Shown in pieces: positions 31,998 to 43,002 of a DNA stretch of 64,000 nt (position 1 is its first letter; the number at the start of each line of letters is the position of its first letter). The DNA is from Sphaerisporangium perillae (GTDB taxonomy: Bacteria; Actinomycetota; Actinomycetes; Streptosporangiales; Streptosporangiaceae). The DNA lies in the NCBI RefSeq assembly GCF_023276435.1, contig NZ_JALLPO010000037.1:1-64000 (forward strand), written 5' to 3'. Position numbers and translations under genes: made by a program. The notes below the pieces were generated by a model. That model saw nothing but the letters and a program-made list of their open reading frames with translations, did not search any database and was not told the DNA's origin.

Positions 31998-32900
31998 CTA
32001 CTTCACCGAGCCCGCGAGCAGACCCTGGACGAAGTAACGCTGGAAGGAGAAGAAGAGCACCAACGGGATGATCAGCGACAGGAAGGCTCCCGGCGCGAGG
32101 ATGTCGACGTTGGTGCCGAACTGCCGCATCTGCGACTGCAGTGCCTTGGTCATCGGCTGGGCATCGGTGTCGGCGTAGACCAGCGCGACGAGCAGGTCGT
32201 TCCACACCCACAGGAACTGGAAGATGCCGAGCGAGGCGACCGCGGGCTTGGCCAGCGGGAACACCACCGTCGCGAAGATCTTCCACTCGGCCGCCCCGTC
32301 CATGCGCGCGGCCTCGAGCAGCTCCTTGGGGATGCCGACGAAGAAGTTGCGCAGCAGGAAGATGGCGAACGGCAGCCCGAAGGCGACGTGGAACAGCACC
32401 ACGCCGGGGATGGATCCGAAGATCCCGAGGAACCCGTACATCTTGGCGATCGGGATCAGGGCGATCTGGATCGGCACCACCAGCAGGGCGATGACCACCA
32501 GGAACAGCCCGTCACGCCCGGGGAACTCGATCCAGGCGAACGCGTACCCCGCCATGGCGGCGATGCCGATGACCAGGATGGTCGCCGGCACCGTGATGGC
32601 CACGGTGTTCCAGAAGGAGGAGGTGAACCCGCTCGCCAGCAGGTTGCTGTAGTTGTCGAACGTGAGCTGAGCGGGCTTGGTGAAGAACGTCCACCAGCCG
32701 CTGGAGTTGTTGTCGGTGTCGCCGCGCAGCGACACCACCAGCAGGCCGAGGGTGGGCAGCAGCCAGAACAGGGCGAGCACGATCAGGATGACCTGGACGA
32801 GTCCGCCGCCGACCTTGTCGAGCACCCGCGAGGCGATCCCCCGCTGGACGCCGCCCGCGCTGCCCGTCGTGCCCGGCTGGGACGCGGTGAGAGTCGTCAT
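31998..32900 (-). CDS. Sugar ABC transporter permease, MalG/SugB type
   Basis: A 300-residue inner-membrane permease with six predicted helices and the EAA loop EAARMDGAAEWKIFATVV. QRYFVQGLLAGSVK is the usual MalG-type end. ATG 32900 overlaps the stop of the MalF-type gene by ATGA, so both are one operon. It partners with the MalF-type permease and a binding protein upstream. No cognate ATPase gene is nearby; a shared MsiK-type ATPase is likely. Confidence 0.93.
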   Translation of the reverse strand: MTTLTASQPGTTGSAGGVQRGIASRVLDKVGGGLVQVILIVLALFWLLPTLGLLVVSLRGDTDNNSSGWWTFFTKPAQLTFDNYSNLLASGFTSSFWNTVAITVPATILVIGIAAMAGYAFAWIEFPGRDGLFLVVIALLVVPIQIALIPIAKMYGFLGIFGSIPGVVLFHVAFGLPFAIFLLRNFFVGIPKELLEAARMDGAAEWKIFATVVFPLAKPAVASLGIFQFLWVWNDLLVALVYADTDAQPMTKALQSQMRQFGTNVDILAPGAFLSLIIPLVLFFSFQRYFVQGLLAGSVK

Positions 32901-34333
32901 GCCTGCTCCCTCCGGAACCGCCGAATGTTGATTGCCATGAACGGCAGGACCAGCACGAGCAGGAAGATCGCCAGTGCGCTGCCGAGCCCCTGGTTCCCGC
33001 CGCCGCCGAACGAGACGCGCCACATCTCCAGCGCGATCACGTTGGCGTTGGGCTGCACGGACCCGGGTGCGATGACGAAGACCAGGTCGAAGACCTTCAA
33101 GGTATTGATGATCATCGTGACCAGGACGACGAGCAGCACGGGGGAGAGCAGCGGGATGGTGATGCGGCGGAACACCTGCCACTCCGTCGCGCCGTCGATG
33201 CGGGCCGCCTCCAGCGCGTCACGCGGGATGGCCGACAGGCCCGCCGCGATCAGCACCATGGCGAATCCGGCCCACACCCAGATGAAGGCGCCGATGATGG
33301 CCGGGGTGATCAGCGCGGGGCCGAGCCAGGTCACCCCGCCGAACGGCTGGGTGAAGTTCGACTGCGGCAGCCGCACCTGGTAGGTGCCGGCGGGGAGCCC
33401 GGCGAAGTGGAAGGTGCCGTCGGCGGCCGTCGTGGTGGTGGCCTTGACCGCGCCGCCGGAGACCGCCTCGACGGTGATCTCGGGCAGGCCCTTCTCGTTG
33501 CCGTCCATCTGGTTGACCGTCCCGCCGCCTGGGGTGAAGTCCAGCCACACCGTGCCGGAGAGCCCTCCGGGCGTGGCGGGGGCGGACCTGGCGGCGGCGG
33601 CGTCCGAGGGCAGAGCCTCGGGCTTCATCCCGACCAGCGGGATGAGCACCTGCTGCCCCGCCTGGACGGGCTGGCGGGTGACGACCGCGCCCTTGTCCAC
33701 GAGCGCCGGCGCCTGGTCGTTCTCACGAGGACGCGCGCCGGGGTAGCCGCTGCTCGCGGCGAACACGTCGTGCACCGAGGTGATGACGGCGTTGGCGAGG
33801 CCCTTGTCGGGGTCCTGCTCGTAGACCAGCCGGAAGATGACTCCGGAGGCCAGCAGCGACACCGCCATGGGCATGAACACGACCAGCTTGAAGGCGGTCG
33901 CCCAGCGGATCCGCTCGGTCAGCACCGCGAAGATGAGGCCGAGCACGGTGACCAGGCTCGGGGCCACGACGACCCAGATCAGGTTGTTCCTGATCGTCGT
34001 GAGCGTGCCGGAGTCACTGAAGATCGCCCCGTAGTTCTCGAGGCCGACGAACGTGCCGCCGTTCGCGTCGTACAGGCTGCGGATGATCGAGTAGACGATC
34101 GGGTAGACCACCCAGGCGCCGAGCAGGATGAACGCCGGGAGCAGGAAGTAGATCGCTACTTTGGGGGAGGGGCCGAGGTTGCCCGAGCTGCCGAAGGCGG
34201 CGGCCTTGCGGGCGGCCGTTTCCGTGGTCTCGCTTGTCTCGTGGGTCGCGTCTGGTCCGGGGGAGCCCCCGCGGGCGACGACGTCGTCATCGTCGCCACG
34301 CGAGGTCTGCGGGCCGTCCAACCGATCGGTCAC
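32897..34333 (-). CDS. Sugar ABC transporter permease, MalF/SugA type, with inserted extracytoplasmic domain
   Basis: A 478-residue permease, well above the usual 290-330. Six helices are predicted (about 58-83, 113-138, 147-171, 337-365, 396-421, 449-470), with the EAA loop EAARIDGATEWQVF near 375. Between helices 3 and 4 lies an insert (173-335) whose second half (255-323) looks like a carboxypeptidase-regulatory/SdrB-like beta-sandwich: SGTVWLDFTPGG...GLPEITVEAV...TAADGTFHFAGLPAGTYQV. The insert should face outside. The GTG start at 34333 is 11 bases after the binding-protein stop. Confidence 0.9.
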   Translation of the reverse strand: MTDRLDGPQTSRGDDDDVVARGGSPGPDATHETSETTETAARKAAAFGSSGNLGPSPKVAIYFLLPAFILLGAWVVYPIVYSIIRSLYDANGGTFVGLENYGAIFSDSGTLTTIRNNLIWVVVAPSLVTVLGLIFAVLTERIRWATAFKLVVFMPMAVSLLASGVIFRLVYEQDPDKGLANAVITSVHDVFAASSGYPGARPRENDQAPALVDKGAVVTRQPVQAGQQVLIPLVGMKPEALPSDAAAARSAPATPGGLSGTVWLDFTPGGGTVNQMDGNEKGLPEITVEAVSGGAVKATTTTAADGTFHFAGLPAGTYQVRLPQSNFTQPFGGVTWLGPALITPAIIGAFIWVWAGFAMVLIAAGLSAIPRDALEAARIDGATEWQVFRRITIPLLSPVLLVVLVTMIINTLKVFDLVFVIAPGSVQPNANVIALEMWRVSFGGGGNQGLGSALAIFLLVLVLPFMAINIRRFRREQA

Positions 34334-34344
34334 GGCCTACGCCC

Positions 34345-35667
34345 CTACTTCTTCCAGGCCTTGGCGGCGTCGGACTCGAGCTTCTCCTGAATGCCCTTGA
34401 TGTCCTTGGGGTTGCGCAGGAAGTCCTGGAGGGCCTTCCACTCGCCCTTGCCGTCGGTGCCGCCGAAGGCGCTCGGCGCGAGGTCGGACATGTCATACCG
34501 CACCGACTCGCCGGCCGAGATGATCGTCTGCGCGAGCTGCTTGGTCAGCGGGTCCGGGTAGTTGTCGGGGGAGACGTTGCGGTTCGGCGAGAGGTAGCCG
34601 GGGTTCTTCGCCCAGATCGAGCCGCCCTCGGCGGAGGCGAGGTACTCAAGCAGCGCCATGGCGCCCTTGGAGTCCTTCATCGCCACCGCGACGTCACCGC
34701 CGAGCACCACCGGGGCGGTGTCACCGGCCTTCGGGAACGGCATGATCTTGGCGTCCTCGCCGACCTTGGCGCCGGACTGGACGGCCGAGGAGGCGACGAA
34801 GTCGGCCTCGATGACCATGGCGGCCTTCTTCTGGCCGTAGACCTGGGTGGCGCAGGTCGGGAAGTCGGTCTGCAGGGCGCCGGAGGAGCCGCCGAGCATG
34901 AACTCCTTCTTGCCGAAGATCTGGCCCAGCTTCTCCAGCGCGGTGGTCACCGAGGCGTCGGTCCACGGGATCTCGTGCTTGGAGAGCTTGTCGTAGTTGT
35001 CCGGGCCCGCCGTGGAGAGGTAGACGTTCTCGAACAGGTCGGTGAGCGTCCAGCCGGAGGCGCCGCAGAGCGCGAACGGGGCGGTGCCGGAGTCGGCCAG
35101 CGTCTGGGCGGTCTTGCCGATCAGCTCGTCCCACGTGGTCGCGGGCTGGGTGCCGGCGTCGTCGAACGCGGGGGCGCGGTACCAGATCAGCGACTTGTGC
35201 GCGGCCTTGACCAGCACGCCGTACACCTGGCCGCCGGCGGAGCCGAGGCTCTTCCAGTACGGGGTGTAGTTCGTGTCGATCTGGGTCTGGACCTCGGTCG
35301 ACAGCGGCTTGAGGGCCTTCTGGTCGGCGTACTGCTGCACCAGGCCGGGCTGCGGCAGGACCGCGACGTCCGGCGGGTTGCCGCCCTGGATGCGCGGGCC
35401 GAGGTAGGCGCCGGTGTCCTCACCGGTCGAGGCGTAGGTGACCTTGGCGCCGGTCTTCTCCTCGAAGGCGGTGAGCACCTTCTGGAAGCTCTTCTGCTCG
35501 TCGCCGGTCCACTTGGCCGCGATCTCGATCGTCGTCCCCGCGAGGGACTTGGCGGCGGGAGCGCTGGCGCTTCCGCTGGCCGAGGGCGTGGTCTCGTTGG
35601 ACTGACCGCCGCACGCGGCGGCGGCGAGCATGAGCCCGGCCACCACCACAGTCGTCTTGGCACGCAT
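34345..35667 (-). CDS. Sugar-binding lipoprotein of an ABC importer
   Basis: A 440-residue SBP family 1 lipoprotein (lipobox AAACGG near residue 20, then a Ser/Ala/Thr spacer). IEIAAKWTGDEQKSFQKVL and GAKVTYASTGEDTGAYLG open the binding fold. It probably delivers an alpha-glucoside, but the substrate cannot be read from the sequence. ATG 35667 has AGGAGGTAGCACC. It lies 79 bases after a second binding protein and just before the permease pair. Confidence 0.92.
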   Translation of the reverse strand: MRAKTTVVVAGLMLAAAACGGQSNETTPSASGSASAPAAKSLAGTTIEIAAKWTGDEQKSFQKVLTAFEEKTGAKVTYASTGEDTGAYLGPRIQGGNPPDVAVLPQPGLVQQYADQKALKPLSTEVQTQIDTNYTPYWKSLGSAGGQVYGVLVKAAHKSLIWYRAPAFDDAGTQPATTWDELIGKTAQTLADSGTAPFALCGASGWTLTDLFENVYLSTAGPDNYDKLSKHEIPWTDASVTTALEKLGQIFGKKEFMLGGSSGALQTDFPTCATQVYGQKKAAMVIEADFVASSAVQSGAKVGEDAKIMPFPKAGDTAPVVLGGDVAVAMKDSKGAMALLEYLASAEGGSIWAKNPGYLSPNRNVSPDNYPDPLTKQLAQTIISAGESVRYDMSDLAPSAFGGTDGKGEWKALQDFLRNPKDIKGIQEKLESDAAKAWKK

Positions 35668-35746
35668 GGTGCTACCTCCTGTTTGAGGCCTTGTATCGAA
35701 TGTTGAGTTTTTTGGGATGAGGGGGCGGCGGGGGGATCGCCCTCGC

Positions 35747-37006
35747 CTAGGGGGTGCGAATGATCTCGCTGAGTTGTTGCTTCAGGGTGGCGACGGTCTC
35801 GTCGCTGGGTTTCCTGAGGTTGAGCGCGTCGGAGACGGCACTCGAGATCACCAGGCTGACCTGGTCGTATTTGGAGCTGACCGGCCTGGGCCGGGCAGAC
35901 ATGATGCTCTGCTTGAGCACCGGGAGATAGGGATAGCGCTTGATGAGGGCCGGGTCGTCGTACAGCTCGGACCACACCGGGGGGAAGGATCCGTCGGTGA
36001 GCACGCTGCGCTCGTTGGCCAGGCCGGTGAAGTAGCGGATGAACTCGAGCGCCGACTTCTGGTGCTTGGAGTACGCGCTGATGGCCAGGTTGAGGCCGCC
36101 GAGCGTGCTGGACCCGGGCCCGTTGAGGCCGGGGAGCCGCGTCACCGCGAACTTGCCGGCGATGGCCGAGCGCGTGGCCGGGCCGTACGCGTGCGGCCAG
36201 TTGCGGGCGAACAGCAGCTTGCCCTGCTGGAACGCCAGGCGGGACTCCTCCTCCTTGAAGGCGAGGGACTCCTGCGGGATCCAGCCCTGGCGCAGCCCGC
36301 CGACCAGGAAGTCCAGCCCGGTCGTGGCGGTGCCGAGGTCGAGGGTGACCTTGGTGCCGTCCGGGCTGAGGATCTGGCCGCCCGCGGACTGCACGGCTTC
36401 GGTGAAGTTGACGGTCAGTCCCTCGTAGGGCAGGAACTGGCCGGCGTACCCGTCGAGCTTGTACTTCTTGCCGAGGCGGGTGGCCTGGTCGCGTAACTCG
36501 GCCCAGGTCTTGGGCGGCTTGAGGTGCTCGGCGTCCAGGATGTCCTTGCGGTAGTAGAGCAGCCCCGCGTTGCTGGTGTACGGCACCGCGTAGAGCTTGC
36601 CCTGGTACAGCGCGGTGTCCACGACCGGCGGCAGCAGCTTGTCCAGCGGGAACATGCTCCGGTCCAGGGGGACGATCCAGCCCGCGTCCGCGAACTCCGC
36701 CGTCCACACCACGTCCAGGCCGAGCACGTCGTACTGCTCGCTGCGCGCCTGCAGGTTGGCGACCATCTGCGCCCGCTGCTCGTCGGCGGCCTCCGGGAGC
36801 TCAAGGAGGCTGACCTGCTCCTTGGGGTGCGTCCGGTTCCACTTGTCGATCAGGGGCTGGATGTAGCCGGTGGTGTCTCGCCCGGTCGCGAAGGTCATCG
36901 GACCTGTGCCGTCCGTGGCCCCGCTCTGGACCGTCTCGCGCTCTCCCAGCCCAGCGCAGCCGCTGACCAGCAGCGCTGCGATGAGTAAGGGAGCCAGGCG
37001 CCGCAC
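35747..37006 (-). CDS. LpqY-like disaccharide (possibly trehalose) binding lipoprotein
   Basis: A 419-residue SBP lipoprotein (lipobox LLVSGCAG, Cys near 17). QRAQMVANLQARSEQYDVLG followed by LDVVWTAEFADAGW resembles the trehalose-binding LpqY/ThuE group as I recall it. The GTG start at 37006 has GGAGG 4 bases upstream. It is first in the importer operon, with its own promoter at 37059-37087, and divergent from a PadR gene. With TreS nearby, trehalose is a plausible ligand. Confidence 0.88.
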   Translation of the reverse strand: MRRLAPLLIAALLVSGCAGLGERETVQSGATDGTGPMTFATGRDTTGYIQPLIDKWNRTHPKEQVSLLELPEAADEQRAQMVANLQARSEQYDVLGLDVVWTAEFADAGWIVPLDRSMFPLDKLLPPVVDTALYQGKLYAVPYTSNAGLLYYRKDILDAEHLKPPKTWAELRDQATRLGKKYKLDGYAGQFLPYEGLTVNFTEAVQSAGGQILSPDGTKVTLDLGTATTGLDFLVGGLRQGWIPQESLAFKEEESRLAFQQGKLLFARNWPHAYGPATRSAIAGKFAVTRLPGLNGPGSSTLGGLNLAISAYSKHQKSALEFIRYFTGLANERSVLTDGSFPPVWSELYDDPALIKRYPYLPVLKQSIMSARPRPVSSKYDQVSLVISSAVSDALNLRKPSDETVATLKQQLSEIIRTP

Positions 37007-37048
37007 GTGTCCTCCGGGTTTTGATTGGGTTACATACGTGTTAGGTAG

Positions 37049-37068
37049 ATGCATGCATGTTATGCATA
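37049..37068. promoter_or_regulatory. Overlapping palindromes in the importer/PadR divergent promoter
   Basis: ATGCATGCAT (37049-37058) and TATGCATA (37061-37068) lie over and just downstream of the importer -10. PadR-type regulators favour ATGC/ATGT-containing inverted repeats, so this is a candidate operator for the divergent padR gene or a sugar regulator. Confidence 0.45.
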
Positions 37069-37087
37069 GCGATAATGTGGACGTCAA
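37059..37087 (-). promoter_or_regulatory. Promoter of the disaccharide importer operon
   Basis: Minus strand TTGACG (37087-37082), 17-base spacer, CATAAC (37064-37059). Confidence 0.6.
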
Positions 37088-37137
37088 CGGATCACTCCGT
37101 AACACTCCGGTAACGTGAGGCCCGAGGGAGGTGGGGC

Positions 37138-37644
37138 GTGCGGCTCCAGTTGCTGGCGCTCCTGTCGAAGGAACCTGCCCACGGGTATGAGCTGAAACAG
37201 GCACTCGAGCAGATATTCGGCACCGCCTACCCCTCTCCGAACATCGGGCAGATCTACGTCACGCTGGGGAGGCTCGAGAAGGACGGCCTGGTCCGCAGCG
37301 TCGACGTCGAGCAGTCCAACCGTCCGAACAAGAAGGTCTACTACTGCACGGCTGAGGGTCGCGAAGCGCTGGACGAGTGGGTGGATTCCGCCACGGAAGG
37401 GCCCAGAGTACGGGACGAATTCTTCATGAAGCTCGTGCTGGCGCCCATGACCGGCATCGCCGACCGCATGACGTTGATCAACCGGCAGCGCCGACATTAC
37501 CTCGCCATCATGCGCGATCTGGTAGAACTCGCCCAGCAGACCGATCAGGACAACCGCCCAGCGCACCTGCTGATCGAAGGTGCCATGCTCCATCTCCAGG
37601 CGGATCTCGACTGGCTGGAACGCTGCCAGGAGGATCTGCTCTGA
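37138..37644 (+). CDS. PadR-family transcriptional regulator
   Basis: A 168-residue regulator. The winged helix has LLALLSKEPAHGYELKQAL and PNIGQIYVTLGRLEKDGLV, the PadR hallmark; a C-terminal dimerisation helix follows. GTG 37138 with GGGAGG upstream. It precedes an ATPase-FtsX-type permease pair on the same strand, the usual arrangement for PadR-controlled exporters, and is divergent from the importer. Confidence 0.93.
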   Translation: MRLQLLALLSKEPAHGYELKQALEQIFGTAYPSPNIGQIYVTLGRLEKDGLVRSVDVEQSNRPNKKVYYCTAEGREALDEWVDSATEGPRVRDEFFMKLVLAPMTGIADRMTLINRQRRHYLAIMRDLVELAQQTDQDNRPAHLLIEGAMLHLQADLDWLERCQEDLL

Positions 37645-37678
37645 TGGAGTGAACCAACAGAAAAGTGGTGAGCGACCA

Positions 37679-37749
37679 GTGACCACCGCGACCCGACCCC
37701 GCGCCGTCCTCACCGGCGGCCTCGCCCCACGCGAGCGGGGCGAGCGCCG

Positions 37750-37753
<4 letters not shown>
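37679..37753 (+). CDS. Possible 24-codon leader ORF
   Basis: GTG 37679 to TGA 37751-37753 encodes 24 residues (VTTATRPRAVLTGGLAPRER and four more). Its stop overlaps the ATG of the ABC ATPase as ATGA, which would couple translation. No ribosome site is strong. Its last 30 bases are similar to a block before the FtsX-like gene, so it may instead be a repeated initiation leader. Confidence 0.35.

Positions 37754-37758
<5 letters not shown>
37721..37758 (+). repeat. Leader repeat, copy 1 (copy 2 at 38589-38627)
   Basis: GGCGGCCTCGC, a variable middle, then GAGCG(G/C/A)GGCGAGCGCCG and TGAACAC occur immediately before the ATPase start (37750) and before the FtsX-like start (38620). The GAGCGGAGCGAGCGCC core supplies a GGAG-type ribosome site in copy 2. 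Confidence 0.7.
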
Positions 37759-38493
<735 letters not shown>

Positions 38494-38619
38494 CCCCGCG
38501 AGGCCGCGCCGGTGTTCTGAGGGAGGAAGGCGGAAGTGCGAGGAACGAGTGCTTCCGCCTGACGACCGAAGAGCGCCGGCTTAAGGGCGGCCTCGCGCTG
38601 CGTGAGCGGAGCGAGCGCC

Positions 38620-40884
38620 GTGAACACAGCTGAGTGGCGGTGGGTGCGGGCCGATCTGCGGGCCAGGCGGGTCCAGGCGCTGCTGACCGTCCTCGCGGTG
38701 GCCGGCATCGTCACCGCGCTGATCACGGCGGCCACCCTGCTGGAGGACGGCACGAACCCGTGGCGGGGCCTGTTCACCCGCGGGAACGGCGCCCATGTCT
38801 GGCTGCACACCAAGGACGCCCCCGACCCGGCGACGCTGAAGGCGCTGGACGGTGTCACCGACGTGGCGGGCCCGTACCGTAGCGCCCCCGCGACGCTGGT
38901 CCAGGGCGGCAAGAAGACGCCGGTGGCCCTGTGGGAGATGGCGGCCGTGCTCCCGGCGGTCGGGCGTCCCGTGGTGCGCGAGGGCCGCTGGCTGGATCCG
39001 GAGGACCTGGGCGGGGTGGTGGTGGAGCGCTCGTTCGCCCGCGCGGTCGGCCTGCGTCCCGGCGGGTCGTTCTCGGTCATCGGCCTGAACGGCGCCACGC
39101 ACGCGCTCAGGGTGATCGGGCTCGCGGAGAGCGGCGACCAGGGCTTCTATCCGGAGTGGACCCCCGGCCTCGCCTGGACGCTCGCCGGCACGCTGGACCA
39201 GGTCGAGCCGGCGCTCGGCCGCAGCGAGTCGGTTACCGGGCTGCGGCTGGCCGATCCCGACGACACTTCCCTGGTGGTCCAGCGCACGATCACCGAGTTG
39301 GCGGGCCAGGTGCAGCGGGTGTCCACCTGGCGTGAGGTACAGGCGTCGATGGAGCTGGACAACCGGCTGCTGGGAGTCCTGCTCGCGCTGTTCGGCGTGG
39401 CGGGGCTGGTGGCGGCGGCGCTGGCCATCGCCAACGCGACCGGCGGCCGGGTGCTCACTCAGCGGCGTGACATCGCCACGCTGAAGTCGCTGGGGTTCAC
39501 CCGCCGCCAGGTCGTCCGCATGCTCGTCGCCGAGCACGGCGCCCTCGGGCTGGGGGGCATCGCGGCCGGGGTGTTGTGCGGCCGGCTGATCACCGCGTAC
39601 GCGCTGGCGGAGACCGTCGTGGTCCCGCTCTCCTCCGCCCCGCTGCTGGCGATCGCCTTCGGGACGGCCCTGGTGGTGCTCGTGGCCGTCTGGCTGCCCG
39701 CCTGGCGCGGCGGACGCACCCCACCTATCCCCGCCGCGCCGGTGGCCCCGCCGCGCGGCCACCTGTCGCGCATGGCCCGCCTGGCCCTGCTGGTACGGCT
39801 GCCGCCCGCGCTCGTGCTCGGGGCCAGGGACGCCTTCACCCGCAGGCTGCCGGCGCTGCTGACGACGTTCGGGGTCGCGATCCCGATGATGATGATCACC
39901 ATCGGCCTCGGCTGCTGGGCGACGCTGGACGCCTTCAAGAGCAACCCCGAGCAGGTCGGCCAGGCCGCCGCCCTGACCGTCCGGCCGGGCAGTCTCACCG
40001 CGGGGGACGCCAACCGGCTCGCGCTCGCCGACCCCGACGTGGTGGCGGCCTTTCCCGGCACGGAGGTCGACGCGCTGGTCCCCGGCCAGACGCGCACCGT
40101 ACGCACCCGGGCGCTCGGCACCGTCACCGACCCCTACCCGTTCTCGGTCGTCGAGGGACGCCTGTTCCGCGACCGCGGCGAGGCCGTCGCCGGGCAGGGC
40201 CTGCTGGACCTGCTGCACGTCCGCATCGGCGACCGCACGCGGCTGACGATCGGCGGCACCCCGCTGATCGTCAGGATCGTCGGGCGGGTGCTGGAGCCCG
40301 AGCAGGACGGCGAGGTGCTCTCGGTCCCGCTGGACACCCTCGCGCCGAAGGACGCGCTGCCGCCGCAGTACTACAGCCTGGCGCTGCGCAAGGGCGGCGA
40401 CCCAGCGGCCGTACGCTCACGGCTGCAGGCGCAGGGCCTGGAGGTCTCCCAGGCGGTGAACCCCGCCGACCGCCTCTCGGTGATCCGCGTGATCATCGTC
40501 GCGCTGGTGGCGGTGCTGGCCCTGCTGGGCCTGGCCAACCTGCTGACCGCGAGCGCGGTCGGGCTGCGCGACCACGCGCTGGACCTCGCCGTGCTGAAGG
40601 CCATGGGGCTCACCCCGCGCCAGGTCATGGCCACGCTGGTGACCGGCACCGGGCTGCTGGTGGTGCTCGGCGTCGGCGCGGGCGCGGCGACGGGAGCCCT
40701 GGTCTCGGCCGGCCTGATCGACCTGCAGGGGGCCGCCAGCGGCATCGGGGCCGGCATCGGCCGCTCGCCCGCGCCGGCGACACTGCTCGTCGCGGTCCTC
40801 ACGGCCATCGGCGCGGCCCTGCTGGTCGCGCTGATCCCCGCCCGCAAGGCCGCGCGGGCGAGGGTGCCGGTGACCTCGCGCTAG
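38620..40884 (+). CDS. FtsX-like (MacB-type) ABC permease
   Basis: A 754-residue protein with two FtsX/MacB modules. A first helix near residue 20 (ALLTVLAVAGIVTALIT) and an extracytoplasmic domain precede three helices (about 255-365). The second half repeats this plan from VLGARDAFTRRLPALLTTFG. Both modules have the (L)K(S/A)(L/M)G(F/L)T(R/P)RQV motif. GTG 38620 lies in the leader repeat. With the ATPase it forms a PadR-type exporter whose substrate is unknown. Confidence 0.92.
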   Translation: MNTAEWRWVRADLRARRVQALLTVLAVAGIVTALITAATLLEDGTNPWRGLFTRGNGAHVWLHTKDAPDPATLKALDGVTDVAGPYRSAPATLVQGGKKTPVALWEMAAVLPAVGRPVVREGRWLDPEDLGGVVVERSFARAVGLRPGGSFSVIGLNGATHALRVIGLAESGDQGFYPEWTPGLAWTLAGTLDQVEPALGRSESVTGLRLADPDDTSLVVQRTITELAGQVQRVSTWREVQASMELDNRLLGVLLALFGVAGLVAAALAIANATGGRVLTQRRDIATLKSLGFTRRQVVRMLVAEHGALGLGGIAAGVLCGRLITAYALAETVVVPLSSAPLLAIAFGTALVVLVAVWLPAWRGGRTPPIPAAPVAPPRGHLSRMARLALLVRLPPALVLGARDAFTRRLPALLTTFGVAIPMMMITIGLGCWATLDAFKSNPEQVGQAAALTVRPGSLTAGDANRLALADPDVVAAFPGTEVDALVPGQTRTVRTRALGTVTDPYPFSVVEGRLFRDRGEAVAGQGLLDLLHVRIGDRTRLTIGGTPLIVRIVGRVLEPEQDGEVLSVPLDTLAPKDALPPQYYSLALRKGGDPAAVRSRLQAQGLEVSQAVNPADRLSVIRVIIVALVAVLALLGLANLLTASAVGLRDHALDLAVLKAMGLTPRQVMATLVTGTGLLVVLGVGAGAATGALVSAGLIDLQGAASGIGAGIGRSPAPATLLVAVLTAIGAALLVALIPARKAARARVPVTSR

Positions 40885-40891
40885 AAGCCAT

Positions 40892-40999
40892 GGATCCCCG
40901 GTGGCCGGTGCCTCCGCGCTGATAGCGATGGATCCCCGGTGGCCGGTGACCCGGCGCCGGGGTTGAGCGATCCCCGGTGGCGGGTGGCCACCGGGGATC
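40892..40999. terminator. Repeated GGATCCCCGGTGG blocks and a bidirectional terminator
   Basis: GGATCCCCGGTGGCCGGTG occurs at 40892 and 40930. A third copy, GATCCCCGGTGG (40969-40980), pairs perfectly with an inverted copy at 40988-40999 around 7 bases. The hairpin ends both convergent genes; the two extra direct copies are unexplained. Confidence 0.8.
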
Positions 41000-41005
41000 C
41001 GGGGC

Positions 41006-42694
<1,689 letters not shown>

Positions 42695-42998
42695 AGGTAT
42701 CGCTCGCATGGAAAGAGTAGGGCGGTACAACACAGGGGCTCGCGCCGTCGGAGCCGTCATCCCTGCGGCTCCCGCCCGACGCCGTCACCGAAGGGGTGGC
42801 TCGGTGCTCAGCGTGTTTCGGCGCTGTTTCGCGGAAGACTAGCAGGCCATTAGGGCTGCCCGAAGACGATCAGCGGAGGTCACTCAGCGTGCCAACCGCG
42901 TAATCGTCCGCACTCCCTGGAATGCTCACGTATTCCGGCGGCCACCCTGCGTGCTTCCGCTGGTAGAGCGCGGAATTCGCCCTCGTTGGTGAAGCGGT
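42695..42998. other. Spacer between TreS and the Asn-synthetase-like gene
   Basis: About 300 bases upstream of treS. The only coding candidate is the 40-codon frame at 42880-43002. No clear promoter was found. Confidence 0.4.
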
Positions 42999-43002
42999 TC
43001 AC
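42880..43002 (-). CDS. Possible 40-residue ORF coupled to the Asn-synthetase-like gene
   Basis: GTG 43002 overlaps the TGA of the preceding gene as GTGA. The frame reads NRFTNEGEFRALPAEARRVA and continues to GRLRGWHAE. It is charged, has no membrane segment and matches no family I know. Coupling by overlap is the only support; it could be chance. Confidence 0.25.
   Translation of the reverse strand: MNRFTNEGEFRALPAEARRVAAGIREHSRECGRLRGWHAE

Noticed and set aside
42880-43002. Lasso-peptide precursor next to an Asn-synthetase-like cyclase
   Set aside because: The C-terminal GRLRGWHAE has no tail beyond the possible ring residue, and no leader-peptidase or RiPP recognition gene is adjacent.
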